DNA of 64,000 nt from Punica granatum. Taxonomy: Eukaryota > Streptophyta > Magnoliopsida > Myrtales > Lythraceae. The position numbers and the translations under genes were made by a program. Shown here in pieces: positions 49,074 through 60,747 of the stretch. A model generated the notes under the pieces. The model did not search any database and was not told where the DNA came from. It saw only the letters and a program-made list of their open reading frames with translations. Every line of letters begins with the position of its first letter. Positions within the stretch are counted from its first letter, which is position 1. The stretch is taken from the NCBI RefSeq assembly GCF_007655135.1, contig NC_045128.1, positions 37,232,811-37,296,810 on the forward strand, read 5' to 3'.

Positions 49074-49129
49074 GCCCAGCCCAAGCCCAAGCCCAAGCCC
49101 ATGCCCATGACTAACCCAAGCCCAGCCCA
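49074..49129. promoter_or_regulatory. Cluster of eight GCCCA (TGGGC) motifs upstream of Der
   Basis: GCCCA begins at 49074, 49079, 49085, 49091, 49097, 49103, 49120 and 49125. The motif and its location about 265-320 bases before the Der ATG fit site II elements bound by TCP factors in promoters of organelle and growth genes. A simple hexamer expansion could also explain the array. Confidence 0.5.
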
Positions 49130-49393
49130 TAAACATGCCTGCGCTGACCCTCCTATTCTTCCTCCTCTTCCTCTTCGATGAGGAAAGGAAAGCGTTCAGC
49201 TCAGCAGCAGAGCCGTCGTCCTCTTCCCGCTCAGTTCTCAAGCTCCGTCCTCTGCCTCCGGCTTGCAGGGCAGGGCCCGTCTTCTCATCTCCCTCTTTCC
49301 CCAGTTCCGGCTGTTGAGACCTTCCCATTGAACATTTTACATATGAAGGCCGACAGAGGACGCAGCTGTTAGCTTCTTCTGCTGTCCTCGGTG

Positions 49394-52300
49394 ATGTTGC
49401 GGCCATGGAGGAGTCGGGCACTTTCAGCTCGCAACGTCCTGCGGTCTCTCGCTGCTGACGGTTCAGTGGGGCACCTGCAAGAGCTCATCACAGTCGATTC
49501 AGCTGCCACTCGTACTTCGTCCGGCAGAGGTTCTCGAAAAGCTCTGTTCTTTCCCCTTTTCTCGTCGTGCAATCACGGATATTGATAAAGGATGGGGTCT
49601 TTGAATTTTGCTTCTCAGGCTCTTTGGTGAATGTGATTCTTGCTAATGGCAATCCAGGCTCACTCCTTCCTCCACGAGCTCACTCCGCCGGAAGTAGTGT
49701 CAGGGGATTTTGCACCCTTGTGGAAGATGTGCTATCTTCCTCGGGCTCTGCTTCTTCTCCCAAAAACGGAGGCAGAGTTCGAACGGTAGACTTCACCAAA
49801 GTCGATGTCAACCGTCTCCCAACTGTTATTCTCGTGGGCCGCCCGAATGTCGGCAAGTCTGCCTTGTTCAACCGGTTGGTTTCATTTTCACTTGCTCTCC
49901 TTCGATCGGAAGATGTTTTCTGATATATATACGTGTAAGTTATGTGTCTTTCGGCAGCTAATGAACTTAGTGGGGCATGTTACATGTAGTCTGATTCGGA
50001 GGAGGGAGGCTCTAGTGTACAACACTCCTGAAGATCATGTCACTCGGGATATCAAAGAAGGTGTCGCCAAGTTGAGCGATTTGCGGTTCCGAGTGCTCGA
50101 TTCTGCTGGTCTTGAAATGGCAGCTTCATCTGGGTCTATACTCGATCGAACGGCTACTATGATTGCAAAAGTGCTTTCTAGGTCTCAGTTCGCAATCTTC
50201 CTCATTGATGCGAGGTACTCCATGATTGCGATTTGCTTCTTGCATTTGCTATGCTAGCCCACTTGAATGCATAAAAGTGGTCAATGCTTTACAGTCCAAT
50301 GGTGTTTGATAGAAGTATGTTGCCGCTCTCAATGGGTGCTCAAGCCTCCCTCACGCTATATTGACAACCTCTGGAATTCCTTCTTTCCCCTTCTTCATTC
50401 GGTTTATTAGTATAATCTTCTACTGGTTTTAAGCACTTTAGATGTTTGGAGCCCTTGGGAAGGATTATACTATTGTAAAGAAAAGAAGAGACCAATTATC
50501 TTTCATAGAGGGCCAGAGGCTTGCTTTTTGTAGAATTGACACTGTTGTCAGCATGACTTTGTTTGCTTGATCAGTCAGTTTGTCATTTCTAATCTCAATA
50601 GATTCAACATACTCTGGTTTCTGATTAAAGTGTTGTATTGTATGCTAGTTCACGTAAATAAGCTTAGCTTCACCTCCCCTTGCATTTTGGTGATGAAAGG
50701 CTATAAATTGGGCATTATATATCTTGTATGTAGTGAGTTCTCTTGTATTCCTTCTCGATGGCTTCATCGTGAACGTGTTCTGATTTGATCGTAGAGTTGG
50801 GTTGCACCCAATGGATGCGGAGGTTGGAAGATGGTTACGGAGACATGCTCCTGGAATCAAACCTATAGTGGTTATGAATAAATCCGAGTCACTGGATGAT
50901 GCTAGTGGCTCTCTTACAACAGTAACTGTAGAAGCTCGTAGGTTAGGCTTTGGAGATCCTATTGCAATCTCTGCAGAGACTGGACTTGGCATGGCAGATC
51001 TTTATCAAGCCCTAAGGCCTCTACTTGAGGATTCTATGCGTCGGATGTCAAAAGGTTAGAGAAAAATACTGCCATCAATCTGATTTTAAGTGGCTAGTGA
51101 ACACTCATGGCAGTGAATGACAATGAAGCTCTCCTGCTTTAGTCTTCTATCAACTTATTATTCAATAATCCTTTCTCAGATGAATGTAGTGAAGAAAATA
51201 GCTCTTGTGAGGAAACCAGCTGCTGTGAGAATGATGAATCCAAGTTGCCGTTGCAGCTGGCAATCGTAGGAAGGCCAAATGTTGGGAAGTCGACATTGCT
51301 TAATGCTTTGCTGGAGGAAGATCGTGTTGTGGTTGGCCCTGAGGCCGGTCTGACACGAGATTCAGTTAGAGTTCAGTTTCAGTTTCAGGGTAGAACTGTC
51401 TATCTGGTGGGTACCGGCTTTTGTTCTGACTTTTCTTGTATTCTATTAATTAAAGTATCTCAAGACAGAGTACGTGTTTCCTTGCTGTATTTCAAGATCA
51501 AGACTTTGTCTTAGAGCCAACAATGAGATTTAGTTGATTAGTGAAAACTGTGATTTAGGTTGATACTGCTGGTTGGCTGCAAAGGACAAGACAAGAGAAA
51601 GGACCAGCCTCCTTGAGCATCATGCAATCAAGAAAGCATCTCATGCGAGCTCATGTGGTCGCACTAGTGCTCGATGCCCAAGAGGTTTGTATTGCACTCG
51701 AGTGTTTCCTAATTACCGCTAAACAACAGATTACTGTAAGCAAAGAATTTTCTGTTAGTAGATATTCCTTGTTTAGAAACTTTATCAGTTTATGGAAAGA
51801 TTGCCTTTCTCTGTTAGATTGCGCAAGAAAAACGAAGTATGAAACATGCTGAAGTAGTAATAGCTAGGCAAGCCGTAGACGAAGGTCGGGGTCTTGTGGT
51901 TATTGTGAACAAGATGGATCTCCTGAGAGGGAAGAGGAACTCTGCGCTATATGAGAAAGTCATGCAAGCTGTTCCAGAAGAAATTCAAACGGTTATTCCC
52001 CAGGTTTGTCCTGTCTATCCCAACATGTACAATAGCAAAGAAGTTCATAGAGGTTGAAAAGTTTGATATCTTGTTAATTCGATGGCTTTGGTGAGTATTG
52101 ATTGCAGGTTACTGGGATACCAGTTGTGTTCACATCGGCACTGGAAGGGAGGGGTAAAATGGCAGTCATGCATCAGGTAATAGATACCTATGAGAAGTGG
52201 TGCTCGAGGTTGCCGACGGCACGTCTCAACCGTTGGTTGCGAAAGGTTAGTTCAATTTCCTTTTCTTAAATATAGCTTTTCTGTCCAAGCAGAAAATTTA

Positions 52301-53045
52301 CTCTTATTAGATGGACTAAAATTGTTAACTTGACCTCAGATTTTAGTTTCCTCATTCTGAAATCTCGACAATATGTCAATCCCACATATTGTAAAGTCAT
52401 TGACAGCTATTATTATGTTGGGCGTCGAGGAGTGGAAATATAACAGCATGGAATAGTCTTAGAAAAGCTGACTATATTGTGTGGCTATTATGCATTTATT
52501 TTCATTCCTTCGTTAGAAAAGTGGCTTGCAGAGTGAACTCAATTTCAGCTCGGAGTATCAGCCTAATTCTATAGAGAAACTGGGTCGATGTTAGAATGCC
52601 AGCACTTGAATGCCAATTTTGGAAGCCACTTACAATTCTGAGGTTGGGTCTTGAATGCAATGTCTTCTCGGCATTATGCAACTGAGGAATTAACCTCGCA
52701 GTACTCCCCCTTCCCGTCCGTGCTCTGCAGGTCATGAGCAGGCACTCGTGGAAGGACCAGGCTGCTAAGCCCAAGATCAAGTACTTCACCCAGGTGAAGG
52801 CCCGCCCCCCGACCTTTGTTGCCTTTGTCAGCGGGAAGACGCGGCTCTCAGACACGGACATCAGGTTCCTGACGAGGTCGTTGAAGGAAGATTTCAACTT
52901 GGGTGGGATTCCCGTCAGGATCATGCAGCGATCCATGTCAAGAAATGACGAGCTCAGCAGCAGCAGCAACAGCAGTAAGCCGTCTTCAAGCCGGGCAGTG
53001 ACTGCGAGGACCTTTTCCGACAAGCGAACTGTTGCTGCTGCTTAA
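49394..53045 (+). CDS. EngA/Der-type double GTPase, organellar ribosome assembly
   Basis: Nine exons encode 622 residues: 49394-49529, 49619-49874, 49990-50214, 50795-51054, 51180-51406, 51559-51684, 51818-52003, 52108-52245, 52731-53045. Two tandem Era-like GTPase domains are present, each with G1 GRPNVGKS (119-126 and 323-330). The first domain has DSAGLE as G3 and NKSE (234-237) as G4; the second has DTAGW and the standard NKMD (441-444). A KH-like domain at about 530-585 ([20 protein letters not shown]) follows, then a Ser-rich tail. Bacterial Der matures the 50S subunit, so the plant copy probably assists organellar ribosome assembly. The first 100 residues are basic and rich in Ala, Ser and Leu, as in a targeting peptide. 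It resembles, from memory, Arabidopsis At5g39960 more than the chloroplast protein At3g12080. Targeting is not settled. Confidence 0.88.
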
Positions 53046-54758
53046 TTAGGGGGAAACCATGGAGGATTCCATGCAAATGCACATATGTATTAATAATTTT
53101 TGAAGTATGTAATATTATTAGGGGAAGTTCGGATATCACTCATTATCTTTTTTTTTTTTTGCATCACTTGATATTCGGAAGCCGAATGAGTCCCAACTAG
53201 TTCTAGATTTGAGCGAGATCGACCAACGAAGGGTAAAACTCTTTAATTGCGAATTTTTGAGAAACAAATGTTTTGGAATGAAAGAAGAGAAAAAGAAATA
53301 ATAACGGAATTTTTGTCCTCTCTTTTGTTTTGGATAGGCAAGTAGAGACATGAATAATTCTGGTGTGAGTGCGACATTGACGTGGACATCATATGTTTCC
53401 ATGGATAAATTATTTGGTCTATATTGGTTTCAAACAAAAGTAAATAAAAATTATTCAAAATAATGAACATATGGTTTGGCTTGTCAGCGTCCACACGACA
53501 TGGGACCTCCGGACTTCTGTGACTTTGCGTGTTATAGTCTCTCGGGTTCAACCTCTTAGGCCCGTTTGGATTCACAACCTATTGATTTTAATTTTAACTT
53601 TAACTTTAACTCAACACACTACACAACAAAATACACATTTCCTAATTCAAAAATTTTAACTTTAATTTTAACTCAACACGCTACACAACAAAAACACACG
53701 TTTCCCAAGTCAAATTTATAATCACATCTCATTTGTCTTTTTCCACAATCAAAATCAAAATCAAAATCAAAGTAATTTTAAATTTGAATCCAAACGGCCC
53801 TTTTAAAGGCCGATGAAAGAATGGCATCGAACGGCATACAAGGTTTCGGCTGCAAACGGCGTCAAACTCTTCCTCCGGTTACACATCTTGTTCATGTCAT
53901 ACGCGCTGAAATCTAGCAATTCAAGCTTTGGTTGCTGGCAGAGGACTTGGGTTAAATCAGCCAGCTATCATAATATAGTTGCATATTATTTATGTAATTG
54001 CGTCGTGTCACGTTTTGCAGCCAACCCTTTATTTGACCAAAACAGTCTCCTTGTTTACTTGCATATTGTGCGATATACTTGAATAATCTTATGCATTAGA
54101 AATTTCCAAAGAGAAGATAATACTAATAATATTTTTTTTATTAATATTTAATGCTTATAATTGATTTATATGTATACGCAACCCCTTAAACGATCAAAAT
54201 GTATAATAAACTAATATCAATTAGTTTTAGCGATTTCATACTTATTCTTTTTACACAAAATTTCAATTAATTAAAGTCTTGCGTATGGAGAACATTCATA
54301 ACTGACACGACGTCAAAAATGTATAGTTGACACAGATGGTCATATATAGGTTTCAAAACACGCATATTCGAGACTGGCCTAAAAAATATTTTGACAAACC
54401 CTAAGTCAACACATATCTATATATAATTAAGGTGAGTTAGCTACACACACATAGGTTATGTCAATGCGTGCTAATTGTTCGCACAAGATGATCACATCAC
54501 ACATCCAAATCATCAAACCCCTTTAATTAGGAAGCACATACATCAGAAAACCTAGCTAGCTAGGTACCATGCAATTCCCCAAAAACTAATTAAATTAAGC
54601 TGCAAACTTGCAGCGGCAACAATTAATGTTCAATTAGTTACTAAACAAGTGTTGCTTAATATACTGATCAAGTTCACATTAGGGTGCATCATGCATTGAT
54701 CAATCACAGATATAAATATATGTATATACGAAGCTAGCTAACAATAACACGTTGCTAC
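53046..54758. other. Convergent spacer between Der and the NAC gene
   Basis: Both genes end here. The stretch contains a second MITE copy at 53559-53800 and AT-rich sequence with no gene signal. The 3' UTR of the NAC gene probably covers the last few hundred bases. Confidence 0.5.
53559..53800. mobile_element. Tourist-like MITE, second copy
   Basis: Ends GGCCCGTTTGGATTC and GAATCCAAACGGCCC are a near-perfect inverted pair. The interior shares ACTTTAACTTTAACTCAAC, CACAACAAAAACACACG and TATAATCACATCTCATTTG with the copy at 44852-45087. TTA precedes the left end, and TTA lies two bases beyond the right end, in line with a PIF/Harbinger-type target site. Confidence 0.7.
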
Positions 54759-56755
54759 TTATTTGAATGGATTGCTGTTGGGATTGTCAGGATTGTAGTC
54801 TGGGTTCGGCACGATAGGACTCCAATCCCAAACTACTCTGTCCGTTAAGGTGGCGGCGGCGGTGGCCACTGAGAGCTGCTGGGTTGTGCTGCTGCTGACT
54901 CCCAATTGCTGTGGCTGTTGCTGTGGGGGCATCAGCAGGGCAGAGAGCTGATGAGAAGAGCTCGGATGGTGATGTTGATGAGTAGCGTAGGAAAATTGGT
55001 TATGATAGTTCACCAGTCGGTGCAGATCATCCTGCAGCACAGCTGAAGATGAGGCCGCTGCCATCGTCACCGCACCGGATGACGAGAATGTTCCAAAAGC
55101 AACAGTAGCAGCAGAAGCTGGTACGAGCTGCTGGTAAGTTAAAGCAGCCGTCGGCAGTGCTTGGTGTTCGCGAGCTTCCACTGGCAGTGGGACTCCGGCT
55201 GGAGTCATAACCGTAGTGTGGTGATCATAATTGTTGAAGCGACACTGGGGCCGCTGCTTCCTCCATGATGATGGAGATGATCAGTTTCGACAGTAGTGTT
55301 TATCTGATCAATTGCATGATGATGATGAGGTGGTGGCAACAGTGGTTGAAAACCCTGTACGGCGTCTGAGTTACTAATGATCGTGCAATGATGCTCTACT
55401 GCTGGTTGCTTGTGACGACGGTTGTCATTACTCTCCCGATCCCGAGAGGAAGACGGTGCCCTCGTCGTCGGAAGCGATCGTGGCAGGTGGTGGGAACTAG
55501 AATTGGAGTAGTCTTCCACTCCAGGTCTCTTATAAACTCGGCATAACGATATCTCTGCCTGTCCACAACATTATCACATACCGCTCTTTAGCCGTGTATA
55601 TATGCAAAGGGAGTCGAAGAAAATCGATTGGTACCCATCTATTCACCAATATAAATGTATATTTATACACACATCTATGTATATAACTACCATCATACTA
55701 ACATTTATACAGATCTTGGAGAGGACACACACCAATTGTAAATTAACCCCGAAAATTTTCTATTAAGTAACATTTTCGATCGGTTTCCCTACATATATGC
55801 CTATATAAGCGTGAAAGTCTAATGACAAGCGTATATACAGCATTAGAATGCACATATGTGTTCAACTGGAATCATGATCAATTAATATGATTTCAATCTA
55901 GGGTTTGAAAAGATGAACATAGCAGCTAGCTAATAAATGCAGTGATAGAAACATAAAAGCATGGAAATTACTGATAAATATCAATTTGATTTATCATGAG
56001 GGCTACAAAATTGTAGGAGGATACTGCATCGAACAATATATATGGGTGTTTCATTTACCTTTTGGTAGCGTTCAGTCTCGTGATGTGGCAACCGGTATTC
56101 GTTCATGATCCAACTGGTCCGGGTACCTTTGGGGGCTTTACCGGAATAGAAAACTAGGGTTTTCTTCAGCCCGATTGATCGGGAATTTTCACCTCGGATC
56201 ATGCGGTCAGCTCCAGTCGCCTTCCAGTAACCGGAAGTTGTGACGCGGTTGGGCCGATCCCCGTTCCGATACTTGCGGTCTCTCGGCACATAGAAGTACC
56301 ATTCCTTCTCTCCGATGGTTGCCAATGCTACAATATCATCCAGACCAACATGTTAAGCGAAAGACGTTGATCAGTTTTTATCTAATTTTGACTATAGTCC
56401 TCTCCTCACTGACAATTAATGAACACAATCATCTCTCTTGAAGTATTCTCCTAAAAAGTTCAGCGATATTTATCTTTCTTGATAGGAAAATTGGAAAAGC
56501 ATTACTACGTTATCGATATCTACCGGGAAGCTCCCAAGGGTCGTATCGGTAAAGATCAAGGAAGGTGATGAGCTCGACATTGAATCGCTTGCCCTCCACC
56601 TTACGGCGAAGGTAGAATTCCACGAGCTCTTCCTCCGTAGGATGGAAGCGGAACCCTGGCATCACCATGTCGTGCTCATGCTCATCATCATCATCACCGC
56701 TGCCGCCCTTGTTGTTCTTCTCCTCATCGTTGCTCATGGTCACTGGTATTGCCAT
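54759..56755 (-). CDS. NAC transcription factor, LOV1/NAC035-like
   Basis: Exons on the minus strand are 56755-56524, 56327-56059 and 55558-54759. An acidic N-terminus ([13 protein letters not shown]) precedes a NAC domain starting at residue 32 ([20 protein letters not shown]) and running through [62 protein letters not shown] and [13 protein letters not shown]. This subgroup, and the C-terminal WDWSPIVP...NPFK ending, match Arabidopsis LOV1 (ANAC034/035, At2g02450), a nuclear factor affecting flowering time and cold response. The C-terminal half is His/Gln/Ala-rich, as in activation regions. Oddity: the last exon is not one frame. The frame after [11 protein letters not shown] stops at 55205, while the frame that holds [10 protein letters not shown] is open from upstream of 55208. 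Either a 116-base intron (55360-55245, GT to AG, phase-compatible) or a one-base change joins them. Confidence 0.85.
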
Positions 56756-59334
56756 AAACTGTAGAAGAAACTAAAAACCCTAGCTAGACTCACCAAAATA
56801 GTTATATATAGAGAGGGTGGATGCTCGTCAGTCTTCACACAACTCCTTTCTCTCTCAAGCTAGTTCGACATCGCTCTCTTCAGTCAGAGACCCTATCGAT
56901 AAGCGTACCGCGAGTTGAGCAAGTGGGCAAGAAGGACATGATAACAATATGAATTGTTGATATATATTACTGATGTGTACGATATATGACCGGCCAAAAA
57001 GCGAGTAATTAAATTCTTTTCTGGAGCGGAGGAGATATGAGGAGGAACTAGCTAGGGAAAGGGAAGGAAATGAAGAGACTGGGAGAGGATAGAGAGTCCT
57101 ATATATTGAGAAAAACTTGGACCCCACACAAAGGGGAAGAGAAGGGATCAATTGGACTTCATGGTGAAATTTTAAGTATCCTCCATCTGTTAACTGATAT
57201 TAATCCCGTTTAGGTGTCATCTTTGTCCTACCGTGATGTCTTTGAAGTACATTTTGAAATCTTATATTCTGAGTAGAATTCGCTCATTAAAAAGTATAAT
57301 TTGCTGTTAAGTCATGCCTTCGTAGTTAGAGAGGTTGTATGGGTTAAGGAAGGAGTTTTAAGATGAGAAAGTGACATATCCACAAATGAACGGGACAGGG
57401 TGACCATAGCTCTCTCTCTCTCTCTCTGGGTCGCTCTTCCTTCCTCAGCGGTGGCCTCCTTTAATTTTGGACTTTTCTTTTCTCCTTCCATATATGATAT
57501 TAAATTCTTCACATAACTTATATTTATCTCGTTATATGTATTAGTTGGTACACGTTTCTCTCTCTCTTTCTCTCTCTCTCTATATATATGTGTGTGTGTA
57601 TATGTATGTACCTCCAACATGGACAAAAACATGAAATTTGAGCTGCCATTGTGTTGTCCTTGTATGTATTAGAGAGTGTATGTGTTAGTCAAATGATCCC
57701 TTATGATTATATGTTATGGAGATTTTGTGATTCATCAGAACACACGTGAATGTATATATATAGGTTTGCAAATATATTGCATGCCCACAACATTATGAAT
57801 CTATATAAATGTGTATATATATATATTTATGCATTTTGATATATATAAGTAACAAAGTTGAGTGTAGAAATATTGCAATGAAGCAAAATTAAACAGGGAT
57901 TGTTTTGTACACGCATGTGAGCGCACTACAAGTTGCTAACTCTTTTAATCTTGTTGGTTTACATACGGATTTGGCTTAACCTTAAGGGCTAATTAATATT
58001 TGCGTTGATAAATTGCTAAATTTCCACCCTAAAAAGGAATTGCTAAAAGAAAAATTAACTATGTAACGCTTCATCATGAACTGATCAATTTTCCCTAGCT
58101 AGGGTTTGGATGATAAGTAATAGGGGAATGGAATCGGTAGGGCATGGAGACGGCGGTAGAAGTATATATATGGTTGAATATGATAAGATTTAATTACATA
58201 TATAAGAGTCCATTTTATATGGAAAATATTTGCATATATATACAAACATATATTATATTTTTTGCGACTTGTGAGTTATTTGGGGGTTATATATATATAT
58301 ATATATATATATGGTGGACTCCCTCCGTTGATTGAAGACACTGAAGCCCGTGATATATATGAATCATATGATCAAGACTCTCATATTAAGCATATAAGAT
58401 GACAAAAGGGAATGGCCGCTGCCTGTATTTCCTCGTTCTATTTACTTTCTAACATATGTCTTCACATTGAGTAACGAATTTTTTATTTTTTGTTTTCTAT
58501 ATATTCCTTGAAAATAGGAGATATATTAATAGTTTTTGTACATGATGAAATTTAGTTTTAGAAAAAAAAAATGATAACGGTTACAGAGTGAAATTTTTAT
58601 TTTATTTTTTTGGTAGAAAGACTGGGCAAAAGCCCAAGAAATTAAAGAGTATAAAGTGGGGGAGAAGCAACCCCGGCAAGATCCCCATATATAATGTGTA
58701 TAAGTACAAGAAGTATATAATAAATATAATTAAAGAATAAAAAATGATAACGGTTACAAAATGAGGTTTTTCTTTAAATGATAATAAATATATATATATA
58801 TATATATATACAAGAAGTATTAGATAATCCATATGTAATATGTATTAATTTCATACAATATTTATATGAAACTCATAAATGAATAATATTTCCACTGCGA
58901 TTATATTTGTAACGTTGAAATTGAAGCCATTCGCTTCAGTAAAATGAAACCTTCTTAGTTTTTACTACACTATAACCTTGACATTTTAAGGGAACTGGTT
59001 TCGTCTTTCACTAGATCAATTAAGAGACTTGTGGATGGGTGGTGACAAGCCTAGACCTTTGGGTCCTGATGTAATTATGGTTCAAATCGAATATTTCGCA
59101 ACACCATTCCGGTCGCTCCCTGACCCCTTTTATTCAGCAAAAATGAGAAAAAAAGAAAAAAGTTCAACAGCACTTCTCACGTTGACTAAAATAAGGCAAT
59201 GAAATTACTTATGTCAATATGATTCTGGTCGAGGTGTGTTTGGCCTTTTCTGCCTCGACTTCACGGCCAATCTTTTAATTGTTTTTGAGTAATACGAGCG
59301 CCAAGCCCATCTTTTATTAAGAAAAAGTAAGGAA

Positions 59335-60105
59335 GGGTAAATTGCACCAGTGATCCAAAAGATTTCATGAATGTTTCAAGTTGGTCCAAAATATTTTTTT
59401 TGGTAACTTGTTTGCACAAAAAATTTCAAAACCATTTCAATATAGTACATTCTGTCCATTTTCCCTGACGCCGTTAACATTTTGACGTGGCGAATCATAT
59501 GTGTCACTTTTGACACGTGGAACCAATCACAGCACGCCACGTCATTTAAGAGAAAATAAAATTTGAAAAAGTCTAATAAAAATACAAAAAAAATAAAAAA
59601 TAGTAAAATTTTAAAAAAATAAAAAATTATTTTAAAAACTTTTAAAAATAATTTTAAACTTTTAATCTAAAATTTAAATTTTAATTTAAAATAATTTTTA
59701 TTATTTTTAAATTTTAATTTTAAATTATTTTTAAAAATTTTAAAATATAAAAAATATTTTAAAAACTTTTAAAAATAATTTTAGAAATAATTTAATTTTT
59801 TTTTAAATAATTTTTTATTTTTTCTAAATTTTTACTATTTTTTGTATTTTTTGTATTTTTATTGGATTTTTTTTAATTTTATTTTCTCTTAAATGAAGTG
59901 GCACATTGTGATTGGTTCCACGTGTCAAAAGTGATACATAAGAAGCACCGCGTCAGCAAAATGTTAACTGCGTCAGGGAAAATTGACGGAATATACTATA
60001 TTGAAACGGTTTTGAAACTTTTTGTACAAACAAGTTACTAAAAAAACTTTTTGGACCAACTCGAAATATTCATGAAACCTTTTGGACCATCGGTGCAATT
60101 TACCC
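59335..60105. mobile_element. Mutator-like non-autonomous element
   Basis: The ends GGGTAAATTGCACC and GGTGCAATTTACCC are perfect inverted repeats, and inverted similarity continues for about 230 bases (CACGTGGAACCAATCAC on the left, GTGATTGGTTCCACGTG on the right). The core is AAAAATTTTAAA-type sequence. Flanks AAGTAAGGAA (59325-59334) and AAGTAAGAAA (60106-60115) are a 10-base direct repeat with one mismatch. It has no coding capacity. Confidence 0.8.
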
Positions 60106-60681
60106 AAGTAAGAAAACACAAAGTGTAGGGATACTCGTAATCCAGATTACATCCTCGAATAAAAGTTGCCTCAAACCCACAGGGGCTGAACTGAAAATGT
60201 ATAAATCAACGGGGAGGCCGCAAAGCCTAGATTATTCATAAAAACCAAAAAAATTACCAGTTTTCAGTTCAAGCTTCTTGTTTAGGATACTTTCTAGACT
60301 AGGGTGAGTACATGGTTTGATTTTGTAATTGAAAAATATATCTGACAATATATATATATATATATATATGGTGTTATTTTTATTTGTCGTGAAAAATTCT
60401 TTGGTGATCCTAAGATGAAATAATGGACTATTAATTCTTTTTGGCCAGAAATGATCATTTACAATTTTCTCATTTGATATATATATATATATATACCTAA
60501 TGATAGAAGTGAACAAAAGGGGAAAAAGTATGCATTCTAAATGTGGAAAGTGTTCAACAATTTTGTCATTAGAGTCTTGAGTTAGTTTAAGTTATGTGGA
60601 AAGAAAGATAGCACTATAACAAGTTCTCGAGAAGTATCGTCACATTTGAATCTAATTTATTCATTATATATATTTATATAC

Positions 60682-60707
60682 ACGCACGCACACGCGCGCA
60701 CACACAC

Positions 60708-60744
<37 letters not shown>
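60682..60744. repeat. Compound (CA)n-(TA)n microsatellite
   Basis: A CACGCA/CGCGCA/CACACA stretch is followed by about seventeen TA units. Confidence 0.85.

Positions 60745-60747
<3 letters not shown>

Larger units (their letters stand above)
46998..49393. other. Divergent spacer between ALFIN-like gene and Der
   Basis: The first 450 bases are the ALFIN-like leader and promoter, with GGA/GAA-rich repeats (47185-47268) and a short GA tract (47393-47410). Then comes a tandem duplication at 47637-47937, an imperfect fold-back region at about 48050-48420, TTA and ATAG microsatellites at 48862-48982, and the Der promoter and leader with a GCCCA cluster. No separate gene is supported. Confidence 0.55.

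Noticed and set aside
58144..58832. Short ORFs rich in Ile and Tyr
   Set aside because: They are translations of (TA)n tracts and have no gene structure.
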